Source of the DNA: an uncultured Sphingomonadaceae bacterium
Lineage (GTDB): Bacteria > Pseudomonadota > Alphaproteobacteria > Sphingomonadales > Sphingomonadaceae
Length of the DNA: 64,000 nucleotides
Reading direction: 5' to 3'
Assembly (NCBI GenBank): GCA_947496865.1
Contig: CANMEE010000001.1
Coordinates: 1,293,501-1,357,500 of the forward strand
Every line of letters starts with the position of its first letter. The stretch's first letter is position 1. A model generated the notes under the pieces. That model worked only from the letters and a program-made list of their open reading frames with translations. It ran no database searches and was not told where the DNA came from. The position numbers were made by a program, and so were the translations under genes. This document shows positions 7,669 to 16,861 of the stretch, one piece after another.

Positions 7669-8442
7669 TTAGAAGCCCTGCACAGACCCGCCGTCCACCT
7701 GAATAGACGTTCCCGTGATATAGCTAGCGGCTTCCGACCCAAGAAAAATCGCGAGATTGGCGATTTCTTGTGGTTGACCGATCCGTTGCATCGGTATTTG
7801 CGATGCGATCCCAGCGGCAATTTCTTCTATGCTCTTGCCTGACGCTGCAGATTGCTGCTCCAGAATCTGGGTGACCCGGTCGGTATCTGTAAAACCAGGG
7901 CAAACCGTATTGACCAGAATATTGTCACCGGCCACCTGATTGGCGAGCGTTTTGGCCCAACCCAATACAGCCATTCTGATACTATTGGACAGCGTAAGCC
8001 CGGGAACGGGCTGTTTTACGCCAGAGGAGGAAATATTGATGATGCGACCCCATTTTTGGGCACGCATATGTGGCAGCACCAACCGTGTGGCACGGACAAC
8101 GGACATTAAAGTCAGCTCTATGGCGGCACTCCAATCTTCGTCTGCCAAATTCTCAAAAAGACCAGGTGGCGGTCCACCTGCATTATTCACCAATATATCA
8201 ATGCCGCCAAATTCGGTCGTGACCGCATCGATGACCCGATCAATATCACCTGCTTTTGAAACATCGCCGGTGATCGCCAAGCAACCGGGCATCTCGGCAG
8301 CGGCGGCATCGAGCGCGTCTTGTGTGCGCCCACAAATGGCGACTTTCGCGCCGCATTTGTGAAAGCCCAACGCGGTGGCCAATCCAATGCCCTTGCTGCC
8401 AGCAGTGACAAGGACAATTTTATTTTCTAGCTGTAAATCCAT
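7669..8442 (-). CDS. SDR-family oxidoreductase-like protein lacking the catalytic Tyr
   Basis: A 257-residue Rossmann-fold protein with the SDR cofactor motif VTAGSKGIGLATAL (residues 12-25), the NNAGGPPPG motif and the C-terminal VDGG. The usual YxxxK active-site motif is replaced by LTLSNSIRMAVLGWAKTLA, with Ser where Tyr and Arg where Lys should be. It belongs to the BKR-like SDR subgroup that keeps the nucleotide-binding site but lacks most active-site residues. It may be an NAD(P)-binding protein or use a different mechanism; dehydrogenase activity should not be assumed. The ATG at 8442 fits family length; the longer frame to 8565 adds an unrelated N-terminus. No partner gene is evident. 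Confidence 0.85.
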   Translation of the reverse strand: MDLQLENKIVLVTAGSKGIGLATALGFHKCGAKVAICGRTQDALDAAAAEMPGCLAITGDVSKAGDIDRVIDAVTTEFGGIDILVNNAGGPPPGLFENLADEDWSAAIELTLMSVVRATRLVLPHMRAQKWGRIINISSSGVKQPVPGLTLSNSIRMAVLGWAKTLANQVAGDNILVNTVCPGFTDTDRVTQILEQQSAASGKSIEEIAAGIASQIPMQRIGQPQEIANLAIFLGSEAASYITGTSIQVDGGSVQGF

Positions 8443-8695
8443 GCGCCAATATGTGCCGCAATAAAGTACCGATGTATAGTCCTGTTGAATTCTGAGGGAT
8501 GCCGTGTCACCAAAATCCTGAAAGCGTGCATTAGCAATCATCCAGACGCTAGTGATGTGGCTCACTGATGTTCTTCATCCACCTGTTATCAAGCATCAGA
8601 ATTCAATTTCTAGAGACAGCACTTACAAGGGACATCGGCCGGCTGACTTGTCTTAGGCCCTCATCCATGCTTGTAAGGAAAAAGGGGAGAGAGTT

Positions 8696-9868
8696 ATGAT
8701 AGTCGAGAAAAATAATTTGGTCGCCAGGGTTAAAGGCATATTATTGAGCCCTAAGACAGAATGGCCGGTGATTGATGGCGAAACAACATCCATTGCCGAT
8801 ATCTACAAATCCTACATTCTTCCGCTCGCAGCAATTGGGCCAGTTGCAACGCTGATTCATTCGTTGGTCTTTGGATATGGTGCCTTCGGTATTTCTTACC
8901 GCCCATCTTTTCTCAGCGCTATATCAACAGCTGTGATCAGTTATTTGCTAACGCTCGTCATTGTTTTTCTCTTGGCGCTGTTGATAGACTTTTTGGCGCC
9001 GAAATTTGGTGCCACACCCAATCGAGACAAAGCATTTAAAGTAGCGGCTTATAGTGCAACGGCCGGTTGGGTCGCGGCCATTTTCAACCTTATTCCGGGT
9101 TTGGGGATGCTCTCTATTCTGGGCCTTTACAGCATTTATCTGTTATATATCGGCCTGCCCATATTGATGAAAGTGCCGGAAGACAAGAGCGCGGTTTATA
9201 CCATTGTGATCGTTGTTTCCGCCGCTGTTGCCGGGTTCATCCTGAGCGCCATCATGGCACCTTTGATGCTACTTTTTTCCGGCGGACCGTCCCTCCTCAA
9301 CGATGATAGCTCCATGTCCGGAACCGTTTCCGTGCCCGGTGTTGGTTCTCTTGATCTTGGCAAACTGGAAGAAGCGGGTAAAAAAATGGAAGCGGCCAGC
9401 GAGCGGGCACAAAATGGCGCGGCGACCCCGCCAACGCCGCCTGATCAGTTGCTAAAATTATTGCCGGCCAGTTTGCCCAACGGTTTATCGCGCTCTGGTT
9501 TTGAAACGAATAGCGGTTCCGTTGCCGGCATTGGCGGATCAACGGCCGAAGCCACCTATGGCACGGGCGAGAATCAAATCACGCTTCAGGTAACCGACCT
9601 CGGCGCAGCGGCTGGACTTGCCGCTCTGGGCGGCGCGCTGAATATTGAATCGCAAAAACAGACAGGTACGGTCGAAGAAAGAACCGGCACAGTGGACGGA
9701 CGCATGACAACCGAGCGTTATGACAGCAGCAGCAAGAGAGGTCGCTACGGCACTATTTTTGCCGATCGCTTCAATGTTGAGGCCAAAGGCAAGGTCGATT
9801 CGATCGACGTGTTAAAAGCTGCCGTTGCAGCTATTGACCTACAAACCATGGAAGGTTTGGCAGAATAG
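8696..9868 (+). CDS. Yip1-family membrane protein
   Basis: The 390-residue protein begins VARVKGILLSPKTEWPVI, the characteristic opening of bacterial Yip1-domain proteins. Five transmembrane segments follow, at about residues 35-60, 72-105, 118-150, 162-185 and 190-205. The second half (residues 210-390) is soluble and contains a Gly/Thr-rich region (GSVAGIGGSTAEATYGTGE) with an alternating hydrophobic pattern. Bacterial Yip1 proteins are inner-membrane proteins of unknown role. The gene has its own start after GGGGAGAG and is divergent from the SDR gene, with 250 bases between them. The long soluble tail is an extension beyond the basic five-segment domain. Confidence 0.75.
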   Translation: MIVEKNNLVARVKGILLSPKTEWPVIDGETTSIADIYKSYILPLAAIGPVATLIHSLVFGYGAFGISYRPSFLSAISTAVISYLLTLVIVFLLALLIDFLAPKFGATPNRDKAFKVAAYSATAGWVAAIFNLIPGLGMLSILGLYSIYLLYIGLPILMKVPEDKSAVYTIVIVVSAAVAGFILSAIMAPLMLLFSGGPSLLNDDSSMSGTVSVPGVGSLDLGKLEEAGKKMEAASERAQNGAATPPTPPDQLLKLLPASLPNGLSRSGFETNSGSVAGIGGSTAEATYGTGENQITLQVTDLGAAAGLAALGGALNIESQKQTGTVEERTGTVDGRMTTERYDSSSKRGRYGTIFADRFNVEAKGKVDSIDVLKAAVAAIDLQTMEGLAE

Positions 9869-9917
9869 ACTGCCCCGATATTGTGCGGATAGCGGGTCAG
9901 CATGAAAGGGTGTTCTG

Positions 9918-11531
9918 TTACGCCAACAACTCAAATTCACCGGCCTCATACGCCTCGGCTAGTTTGAATTTCTGAATTTTCCCTGAGCCGGTCAGCGGCC
10001 ATTCGGATACGCTGATCCAATAGGCAGGGGTTTTTTGCGGCGATAAACGCTCGCGGATAAAGGTCTTGAGATCATCGGCGCGCAATGGTGTCTCAGCACT
10101 GCTGCGGAAAAAGCATGCGACTTGCTCTCCCCATTTCTCGTCAGGGATGCCGACGACGGCGACTTCGCCAATGGTCTCATGCTCCAACATTGCGTTTTCA
10201 ATCTCTGCCGGAAATAGATTCTCACCGCCGCGAATGATCATCTCTTTGACGCGGCCGGTAATTTTGACATAGCCGCGTTCATCCATCCGCCCCAGATCGC
10301 CGGTATGCAACCAACCTTGCTTGTCTATGGCAGCCGCAGTGGCATCTGGATTATCATTATAACCGAGCATGACGCTATAAGCGCGAGCGCAAATTTCACC
10401 CTGTTCGCCAATCGGCAAGACGGCGTTGGTTTGGGGGTCGCGGATAGAGATTTCAGTATGGGCCGCTGGCTGGCCAATGGTAGTGGTGAGGTCCTCCAGA
10501 GAATCCTCGTACCAGGCCTGCGTTAGAACGGGCGACGTTTCGGTTTGTCCGTAAACAATCTGCACCGGCGCGCCGAAAACCTCTTTGGCATCGCGGCATA
10601 GCTGTGGTGCAACCATGGCCCCGCCGGACATGATCCGCTGGGTGGAAGATACGTCCTGACCAGAGCGCCGCACTTCATCAATCAAGGCCACCAGCATAGT
10701 TGGCACGCCCAATATGAATTTGGCGCGTTCCCGTTCGATGACGCTTGCAATCACTGCCGGGTCAAACATCGGGGCGAGCAACATCGTCCCGCAGCGGCCA
10801 AAGCCGCCTAGCACCAGAATTGCGCAGCCTGTCGTATGGAATAATGGCATGGTGTGGACGAAAATATCGCCTTGTTCCATTCCGCCGCGGGCCATTGTAT
10901 CCACGCCGTTGCGGACAAGGCCGTTATGATGAAGCACCGCGCCTTTTGGAAAGCCGGTCGTGCCGGACGTATATTGCAGCTGCACCGCGTCCTGCGGTTT
11001 GGGGTCGCGCAGGGTGCCGCTGTTTTCACCAGCATAAAGCGCTTCATGGTCGTTCAATAAGATGCGGTGTTTGATCGCCGGTATCTCGTCGCACACTGTA
11101 TCCGCAATCTCTTGCATCGGGTTTCCGCGGAAGTCGGCGACATAATAAATGGCTTCGGAGCGCGACTGTTCGAGGACATATTTCAGTTCCCGTTTCTGAT
11201 AGGCGGGATTGACGGTGACCAATGTGACCCCGGCAAGACCGCAGGCCAGTTCCAACAGAACCCATTCCGGTACATTATTGGCATAAACCGCAACCCGAGC
11301 GCCTTCAGCATGGCGACTCGCCAGCGCGCGGGCCAGCCGCTCCGAATCTTTCAGCAGCTCAGCGTAAGTCCAAATGCGGGCAACCGCTCCTTCATAAGTT
11401 AGTTCTTTGAGCGCAGGTTGGTCTGCTGCTCGTGCGGCCGATTGGCGCAGCATATCGCCGACGGTCATAGGCGACGGTTCCGGTCCGCCCTGCGCTGGAA
11501 AATAGGATTCTGTTAGCGCAACTTCATACAT
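9918..11531 (-). CDS. Long/medium-chain fatty-acyl-CoA synthetase (AMP-binding family)
   Basis: A 537-residue adenylate-forming enzyme. Motifs in order: the P-loop YTSGTTGFPKGAVLHH, the aromatic HTMPLFHTTG, YGQTETSP (A5), the GWLHTGDLG hinge region (A7), GRVKEMIIRGGENLFPAEIE (A8) and the C-terminal Lys in TGSGKIQKFKL (A10). It activates a carboxylic acid with ATP and joins it to CoA in the cytoplasm. The layout fits FadD/ACSF2-type ligases; chain length is not predictable. AGGAGG sits seven bases before the ATG at 11531, deciding the start over the longer frame at 11549. It is convergent with the Yip1 gene and appears monocistronic. Confidence 0.85.
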   Translation of the reverse strand: MYEVALTESYFPAQGGPEPSPMTVGDMLRQSAARAADQPALKELTYEGAVARIWTYAELLKDSERLARALASRHAEGARVAVYANNVPEWVLLELACGLAGVTLVTVNPAYQKRELKYVLEQSRSEAIYYVADFRGNPMQEIADTVCDEIPAIKHRILLNDHEALYAGENSGTLRDPKPQDAVQLQYTSGTTGFPKGAVLHHNGLVRNGVDTMARGGMEQGDIFVHTMPLFHTTGCAILVLGGFGRCGTMLLAPMFDPAVIASVIERERAKFILGVPTMLVALIDEVRRSGQDVSSTQRIMSGGAMVAPQLCRDAKEVFGAPVQIVYGQTETSPVLTQAWYEDSLEDLTTTIGQPAAHTEISIRDPQTNAVLPIGEQGEICARAYSVMLGYNDNPDATAAAIDKQGWLHTGDLGRMDERGYVKITGRVKEMIIRGGENLFPAEIENAMLEHETIGEVAVVGIPDEKWGEQVACFFRSSAETPLRADDLKTFIRERLSPQKTPAYWISVSEWPLTGSGKIQKFKLAEAYEAGEFELLA

Positions 11532-11600
11532 GGACGGCCTCCTGATCAAAGGTCAGGCTAACTGTTGTGTGTAGTCATGTCTAGCGCCAGCATCACGGCT

Positions 11601-13052
11601 TTAGCTGCGCTTTAATTCATCCCCGCTCAGGCGGACCACATGCAGCAAGTTGGTTGACCCTGGCGTGCCAAAGGGCACGCCTGCACAGACGATCAAGCGC
11701 GATCCCGCAACGCCCAGCTTGTGGCGCAGCGCCATGCGTTTCGCTTTGGCAATCATTTCTTCAAAATTGCTTACGTCCCGGGTGACGACGGCGTGAGCGC
11801 CCCATAGCAGGCCGACGCGTCGCGCGGTGTGGCGATCAGGGGTTAGCACGAGCAAAGGCACGGACGGGCGTTCACGGGCCATGCGGCGCGCCGTGGACCC
11901 CGATTTGGTGAAGCAGACAATCGCCGATGTCTTTACCGTCCGCGCGATATTATAGCTGGCGGCGGCGAGCGCGTCGGCGGTTGTTTCATCGGGCACGGTT
12001 TCGGTGAAATGGACACGTTCCGCATAGGAAGCGTCGCTCTCCACCTGTGCTGCGATCCGGTCCATCATGGTCGCGGCTTCAATCGGCCAATCGCCGACCG
12101 CGGATTCTGCTGACAACATGATCGCATCGGCCCCGTCATAAATGGCGGTGGCGACATCGGACACTTCGGCGCGGGTTGGCGTGGGGGAGGTGATCATCGA
12201 TTCCAGCATCTGCGTCGCGACCACCACCGGCCGGCCGAGTTTGCGGGCTGCCGCAACAATTTTCTTTTGTAGCGGCGGTACTTGTTCGGGCAGCAATTCG
12301 ACACCCAGATCGCCGCGCGCGACCATCACCGCATCGGACAATTCCAATATTTCTTCCAGCCGATCGATCGCCGCGGGCTTTTCGATTTTGGAGAGCAAAG
12401 CCGCCTTGCCGCCAATCAAACGCCGGGCCTCGGCCACGTCTTCTGGGCGTTGGACAAAGCTCAGCGCGATCCAGTCGACATCCTGTTCCAGCGCAAAGGT
12501 CAGATCCTTGCGATCCTTGTCGGTGAGCGAACTGACCGGCAGCACCACCTCGGGCACATTGACGCCCTTGCGATCGGATATCGGGCCGCCGACTATCACC
12601 TTGGTCTCGACACTCTTGCCATCTGTCTTGGTCACTTCCAGCCGGATTTTTCCGTCATCGAGTAACAGCGTATGCCCCGGTTGCAGCGTTTCGATAATTT
12701 CCCGGTGAGGTAGCGTTACCCGCTTGGCATCACCCTTTTTCTTTTGCAGATCGAGCGTGAATTTTGCGCCGGTTTCCAGTGTGATGGGCGCTTTTGAGAA
12801 GGTACCGATACGCAGCTTTGGTCCCTGCAAATCCGCAAGAATCGTAATCGGGCGCCCGACCTTTTTTTCCAGCGCGCGGATCGATATCACATTTTGCGCG
12901 TGGGCCTTGTGCTCGCCGTGGCTCATGTTCATGCGGAACGCATCGACGCCCGCTTTATACATTTTCTCGATCATCTCCGGACTGCCGCTGGCCGGACCGA
13001 GAGTCGCGAGCACCTTTACTTTGCGGTCGCGGGAGAACATATGCGATGCCAT
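11601..13052 (-). CDS. pyk: Pyruvate kinase
   Basis: The 483-residue protein carries the type-II pyruvate kinase signature: VKVLATLGPASGSPEMIE at the N-terminus, FRMNMSHGEHK with the substrate-binding Asn/Ser/His, LADLQGPKLRIGTF, the active-site LLSKIEKPAAIDRLEEI with the catalytic Lys and Glu, and ARGDLGVELL (Mg ligands). The C-terminal regulatory domain includes TKSGSTARRMARERP. It makes pyruvate and ATP from phosphoenolpyruvate and ADP. AGGAA precedes the ATG at 13052. It is divergent from DUF1244 and gapR, a neighbourhood that recurs in alphaproteobacteria. Confidence 0.95.
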   Translation of the reverse strand: MASHMFSRDRKVKVLATLGPASGSPEMIEKMYKAGVDAFRMNMSHGEHKAHAQNVISIRALEKKVGRPITILADLQGPKLRIGTFSKAPITLETGAKFTLDLQKKKGDAKRVTLPHREIIETLQPGHTLLLDDGKIRLEVTKTDGKSVETKVIVGGPISDRKGVNVPEVVLPVSSLTDKDRKDLTFALEQDVDWIALSFVQRPEDVAEARRLIGGKAALLSKIEKPAAIDRLEEILELSDAVMVARGDLGVELLPEQVPPLQKKIVAAARKLGRPVVVATQMLESMITSPTPTRAEVSDVATAIYDGADAIMLSAESAVGDWPIEAATMMDRIAAQVESDASYAERVHFTETVPDETTADALAAASYNIARTVKTSAIVCFTKSGSTARRMARERPSVPLLVLTPDRHTARRVGLLWGAHAVVTRDVSNFEEMIAKAKRMALRHKLGVAGSRLIVCAGVPFGTPGSTNLLHVVRLSGDELKRS

Positions 13053-13140
13053 TGAAGATTCCTGTTTTGGTGCGTTGAACGGAGGGCTGTTAGCGCCGAA
13101 TCATGACAGGAAAAAAACAAAAAGCAACGGAAGCATTTTT

Positions 13141-13449
13141 ATGAGCGAAGAAATATCTGACGCAGCAGCAGCAGCGGCTTTTCGCCGTCTTGTCAGTCAT
13201 CTGCAGCACCGCCACGACGCGGAAAATATCGATCTGATGGGTCTTGCCGGTTTCTGTCGCAATTGCTTGGCCGACTGGGTGCTTGAGGCAACCAATGAGG
13301 CCGGCGGCAATATGACGAAAGAAGAAGCACGCAAGGCGATTCACGGCATGCCATCCTCGGAATGGAAGAAAAATTACCAGACCGAAGCAACGCCAGAAAA
13401 GCTGCAACGGATGAAGGAAAGCGTAGCCAAAAACGCAGCAGCCGATTAA
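13141..13449 (+). CDS. DUF1244 domain-containing protein
   Basis: A 102-residue protein with the DUF1244 hallmark GFCRNCLADWVLEA (Cys-Arg-Asn-Cys, residues 39-52) and a C-terminal KAIHGMPSSEWKKNY. The paired Cys could bind metal or be redox-active; no activity is established. The start is the ATG at 13141, giving the usual family length, although the open frame extends upstream into antisense pyk sequence. It is followed 45 bases later by gapR on the same strand. Confidence 0.85.
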   Translation: MSEEISDAAAAAAFRRLVSHLQHRHDAENIDLMGLAGFCRNCLADWVLEATNEAGGNMTKEEARKAIHGMPSSEWKKNYQTEATPEKLQRMKESVAKNAAAD

Positions 13450-13494
13450 AGACAGCGTCCGAATCCAAAAATATTATTTCTAGGGAATTGAAGA

Positions 13495-13737
13495 ATGAGC
13501 GAAGGCAATGTTGCCGCAGACCAGCTGCGTCTATTTATCGAACGTATCGAGCGGCTGGAAGAAGAGAAAAAAGGCATTGCTGATGATATTCGCGATGTAT
13601 ATTCCGAAGCCAAATCCACCGGCTTTGACGCCAAAATCATGCGTCAGATCGTCCGTCTGCGCAAAATGGAAACCCATGACCGTCAGGAAATGGAAGCGAT
13701 CCTCGACACCTATAAATCGGCCCTTGGTATCGCCTAG
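13495..13737 (+). CDS. gapR: GapR-family nucleoid-associated protein (DUF2312/UPF0335)
   Basis: The 80-residue protein matches GapR throughout: [18 protein letters not shown] (coiled-coil), [18 protein letters not shown] and [12 protein letters not shown] with the basic DNA-contacting residues. In Caulobacter, GapR forms a tetramer that encircles overtwisted DNA ahead of forks and highly transcribed genes and helps topoisomerases. The length is exactly that of the short GapR type. AGGGAATTGAAGA precedes the start. Neighbours DUF1244 and pyk match the common alphaproteobacterial arrangement. Confidence 0.9.
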   Translation: MSEGNVAADQLRLFIERIERLEEEKKGIADDIRDVYSEAKSTGFDAKIMRQIVRLRKMETHDRQEMEAILDTYKSALGIA

Positions 13738-13779
13738 CCATTGGGCTAATATCCGCCCTTTAACGGCGGGAGAGCTAGC

Positions 13780-14100
13780 ATGATTGTCACCACAACCCCC
13801 AGTATCGAAGGCCGCGCGGTCCGTGACTATCGCGGCATCGTTATCGGTGAGGTGATTGTCGGGGCTAACCTGTTCCGTGATCTGTTCGCCAGCATTACCG
13901 ATATAGTCGGCGGCCGGTCGGGCAAATATGAGAACGTCTTGAAACGTGCGCGCGACGAGGCGCTTGCGGAAATGCAGGCCGAAGCGGCCAAACTCGGGGC
14001 CAATGCGGTTGTTGGCGTTGACCTCGACTATGAAGTCGTGGGTGACAAAGGATCGATGTTGATGGTATCCGCATCCGGAACCGCGGTAATCGTGGACTAA
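13780..14100 (+). CDS. YbjQ family protein (UPF0145)
   Basis: A 106-residue protein with the YbjQ/heavy-metal-binding-domain pattern: [20 protein letters not shown] at the start, [20 protein letters not shown] in the middle, then GGRSGKYE, and [16 protein letters not shown] with a final SGTAVIV strand. The family forms a pentameric ring fold; the physiological role is unclear and the metal-binding label is old and unproven. It lies between gapR and yebC on the same strand with short gaps, so it may be part of the same transcript leading into the ruv genes. Confidence 0.85.
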   Translation: MIVTTTPSIEGRAVRDYRGIVIGEVIVGANLFRDLFASITDIVGGRSGKYENVLKRARDEALAEMQAEAAKLGANAVVGVDLDYEVVGDKGSMLMVSASGTAVIVD

Positions 14101-14123
14101 ATAGATTGGAAGTTTGAGGGAAT

Positions 14124-14873
14124 ATGGCAGGCCATAGTAAATTTAATAACATCAAGCATCGCAAGGGCGCGCAAGATAAAAAGCGTTCCGCGGCTTTCTC
14201 AAAACTCAGCCGCGAGATTACTGTGGCGGCTAAATCAGGCATGCCTGATCCGGACATGAACCCGCGCCTGCGGCTTGCGGTCAACAATGCCAAAGCGGTG
14301 TCCATGCCGAAAGATGGCATCCAGCGGGCGATCGACAAAGCCTCGGCCAATGAAGGCGATGATTATAACGAGGTACGCTATGAAGGCTTTGGCCCCGGCG
14401 GTGTCTCGCTGATTATCGAAACGCTGACCGACAATACCAACCGTACCTATACCAATGTCCGCACGATCATGTCGCGCAATGGCGGCAATGTCGGCGAATC
14501 CGGTTCGGTGAGCCACGGCTTTGACCGGGTCGGCTATGTCCAATATCCCGCCGAAGCAGGCAGCGAGGACAAAGTTCTCGAAGCGGCGATGGAAGCTGGC
14601 GCAGAAGATATTTCTTCCGATGAAGATGGCCATGAAATCTGGACCGCGATGGAAGATTTGCATGAAGTTGCCGGCGCATTGGAAAAATCGCTGGGCGAAG
14701 CGAAAAGCGTGAAACTCGCATGGCGTCCGTCGGTGCAGGTTGAAGTGAATCTGGAGCAGGCGGAAACATTGCTTACGCTCATCGACTTGCTGGAAGATGA
14801 TGATGACGTCCAGACCATCTGGGGCAATTATGATGTGCCGGACGAGATCATGGAAAAACTGAACGCCGAGTGA
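14124..14873 (+). CDS. YebC/PmpR-family protein (translation/regulatory factor)
   Basis: The 249-residue protein begins [20 protein letters not shown] and continues with [15 protein letters not shown], the invariant YebC start. It then has [19 protein letters not shown] and, in the C-terminal domain, [17 protein letters not shown]. YebC/TACO1 proteins were long called transcription regulators; recent work on some members shows relief of ribosome stalling at proline stretches. Which applies here is not readable. The stop codon TGA overlaps the GTG start of ruvC by four bases (GTGA), the classic yebC-ruvC coupling. Confidence 0.95.
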   Translation: MAGHSKFNNIKHRKGAQDKKRSAAFSKLSREITVAAKSGMPDPDMNPRLRLAVNNAKAVSMPKDGIQRAIDKASANEGDDYNEVRYEGFGPGGVSLIIETLTDNTNRTYTNVRTIMSRNGGNVGESGSVSHGFDRVGYVQYPAEAGSEDKVLEAAMEAGAEDISSDEDGHEIWTAMEDLHEVAGALEKSLGEAKSVKLAWRPSVQVEVNLEQAETLLTLIDLLEDDDDVQTIWGNYDVPDEIMEKLNAE

Positions 14874-15340
14874 TCATTCTTGGTCTCGATCCCGGCCTTG
14901 GCACAACCGGCTGGGGCGTGATCAGCTCTGAGGGCAATCGGCTGTCGCATATCGCCAATGGGCAGATAAAGACCGACCCCAAAATGGCTTTGGCGAACCG
15001 GCTGTTGAAGCTGGACCTGGAACTCACGGACCTGATGCTGGAATATCGGCCGGACGCGGCGGCGGTCGAAGAGGTGTTCGTCAACAGCAATCCGCAAAGT
15101 ACGTTGAAGCTAGGACAGGCGCGCGGTGTCGTTTTGCTCGGTGCGTCGCGTTCCGGTCTGGAAGTGGGCGAATATGCAGCGCGGGCGGTCAAGAAATCAG
15201 TCGTTGGTGTGGGCAAGGCCGACAAGGATCAGGTGCAGGCGATGCTCAAAATCCTGCTGCCCGGCGTGAAGCTGGCCGGGCATGACGCCGCCGATGCGCT
15301 GGCCGTGGCGATCACCCATGCCCATCATCGGGGGCGTTGA
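14870..15340 (+). CDS. ruvC: Crossover junction endodeoxyribonuclease RuvC
   Basis: A 156-residue RNase-H-fold resolvase. The acidic metal-binding residues are visible: Asp in [14 protein letters not shown] (residue 7), Glu in [11 protein letters not shown] (near 66), and the C-terminal [16 protein letters not shown] with the last acidic residues. It cuts Holliday junctions together with the RuvAB motor. Start is GTG, overlapping the yebC stop by four bases. A REP-like inverted repeat (15357-15427) separates it from ruvA. Confidence 0.95.
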   Translation: MIILGLDPGLGTTGWGVISSEGNRLSHIANGQIKTDPKMALANRLLKLDLELTDLMLEYRPDAAAVEEVFVNSNPQSTLKLGQARGVVLLGASRSGLEVGEYAARAVKKSVVGVGKADKDQVQAMLKILLPGVKLAGHDAADALAVAITHAHHRGR

Positions 15341-15356
15341 TTTTGTGATCTTATCC

Positions 15357-15427
15357 CCGTTAGTCCTGAGCCTGTCGAAGGACGTCGCACGACCATAGGC
15401 GCAGTTCGACAGGCTCAGTGCTAACGG
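15357..15427. repeat. REP-like inverted repeat between ruvC and ruvA
   Basis: Two 23-base arms (15357-15379 and 15405-15427) are inverted copies with two mismatches, enclosing a 25-base loop. The core is CTGAGCCTGTCGAA. Related copies occur at 48647-48711 and 59120-59192. It has no T-tract, so it is a palindromic repeat rather than a plain terminator, though it could still affect mRNA ends. Confidence 0.85.
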
Positions 15428-15485
15428 ATCAGGTTCTTGTTCAGAAATATTTGGACAAGTGCGCCCTCGCCACTAAAACACTCCC

Positions 15486-16088
15486 ATGATTGCAAAACTC
15501 ACCGGCATTATCGACGAAATCGGCACGGATAATATCGTGCTGGACGTGCAGGGCGTCGGCTATCTGGTCTTCGCCTCGTCGCGCACCATCACCGCCATAG
15601 GTGGCGTTGGCGATGGCGCGACCATCTATACCGAAATGCAAGTTTCTGAGACCGATATGCGCCTGATGGGCTTTGCCAGCGGGTCGGAGCGCGACTGGTT
15701 CCGGTTGCTGATTTCGGTACAGGGCGTCGGCGGCAAAGTGGCCTTGGCGATCCTTTCGGCGCTGGAACCGGGCGAGATTTCACGTGCCATTGCCACCGGC
15801 GACAAGGCGATGGTCGCGCGGGCCAATGGGGTGGGGCCGAAACTGGCACTGCGCATTGTCAATGAGTTGAAGGATAAGGTCGGCGGCATTGCGACCGACC
15901 CGATTGCGGGTGGCGGTGCCATTCATGCGCCCTCGAACAACAGCGCCGATGCGGTCAGCGCTTTGCAGAATCTGGGTTTCAAACCGGCGGAGGCGAGTGC
16001 AGCGGTCGCGGCTGCCGATGCTGAGGCCGGTGAGGGTGTGACACTGGACGCGCTGGTGCGGCTGGCGTTAAAGAAGGCGGCGAAGTGA
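15486..16088 (+). CDS. ruvA: Holliday junction branch migration protein RuvA
   Basis: The 200-residue protein has the three RuvA domains: the OB fold ([20 protein letters not shown], then [11 protein letters not shown]), two helix-hairpin-helix motifs ([19 protein letters not shown] and [21 protein letters not shown]) and a C-terminal RuvB-contacting domain ([20 protein letters not shown]). It binds four-way junctions as a tetramer and loads RuvB. Its TGA stop is overlapped by the GTG start of an unrelated gene, not ruvB, which breaks the usual ruvAB adjacency. Confidence 0.95.
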   Translation: MIAKLTGIIDEIGTDNIVLDVQGVGYLVFASSRTITAIGGVGDGATIYTEMQVSETDMRLMGFASGSERDWFRLLISVQGVGGKVALAILSALEPGEISRAIATGDKAMVARANGVGPKLALRIVNELKDKVGGIATDPIAGGGAIHAPSNNSADAVSALQNLGFKPAEASAAVAAADAEAGEGVTLDALVRLALKKAAK

Positions 16089-16861
16089 AGCTGAACTGCA
16101 GGATGCCATTCGATTGGCTTAGCGACTTTGGTCAGTGTTTATTCGATTGGCAGACACTGGCGGCAGGGGTTTTGGCTGTTTCTGGTGCCATGTTTACGAT
16201 TAAAATAATCTCAAAGCAGATATCGCAAGCAGAAATGCATAGAAACGACGAAATCGAGCGGCGACATCAAGCGGCTAGAGTTGCACTACCTTTAGCCTTG
16301 TCTGCAGTTAGCGAGCTAACTCAAACCATATCCGATAATATTGCTTTGAAAATCGAAAATTACGATCCAGAAACAGGAAGCATAACTTTAGACGCAATTT
16401 TAGACGATGAAAACGAGACGACACTCCTTCCCAAGTTGACGATTCCCGAGAATGTTATCGATTCATTTCAACAGTTTACTGAAACGCTAAGCCAGAAGGA
16501 TGAAATTCGACACATTGCAGAACTGTTAAGTAGTCTCCAAATCTTACTCTCTCGATACAACAGCTTCAATTTCAACCAAGCGGGTTTTTTGCCTTCAATG
16601 CATGGGCTGCTAATGGATGCAGGAAAAGTTCGGTTATTGATTGACCAGCTCTATAACTACAGTCGATTTGTTGAAGATGAGACGTTCGCCATAGTGGGCA
16701 CAATTGATGACAAAACTGCTTGGGAAAAGATACTTGGGAAGGCACAGTCACTAGTGTTTAAAAGGGAAAACCCAGACATTTTTCTTGCAGCGTTAAGTGA
16801 GCGAACAAAAAGATATAAAGACAATGCTGTATCTCCTTGGATTGAGAAGTTTGACGTATGA
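16085..16861 (+). CDS. Hypothetical membrane-anchored protein inserted between ruvA and ruvB
   Basis: The 258-residue protein is not recognised. A single hydrophobic segment near residues 22-45 ([20 protein letters not shown]) is followed by a polar, probably cytoplasmic helical region ([20 protein letters not shown], about 45-65). The rest is helix-rich with no catalytic motif that I can see. This single N-terminal segment plus coiled-coil-like stretch is seen in many uncharacterised small membrane proteins. The GTG start overlaps the ruvA stop (GTGA) and the stop overlaps the ruvB ATG (ATGA), so it is translationally seamless in the operon. Its DNA is clearly AT-richer than ruvA or ruvB, suggesting acquisition. 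Confidence 0.75.
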   Translation: MKLNCRMPFDWLSDFGQCLFDWQTLAAGVLAVSGAMFTIKIISKQISQAEMHRNDEIERRHQAARVALPLALSAVSELTQTISDNIALKIENYDPETGSITLDAILDDENETTLLPKLTIPENVIDSFQQFTETLSQKDEIRHIAELLSSLQILLSRYNSFNFNQAGFLPSMHGLLMDAGKVRLLIDQLYNYSRFVEDETFAIVGTIDDKTAWEKILGKAQSLVFKRENPDIFLAALSERTKRYKDNAVSPWIEKFDV

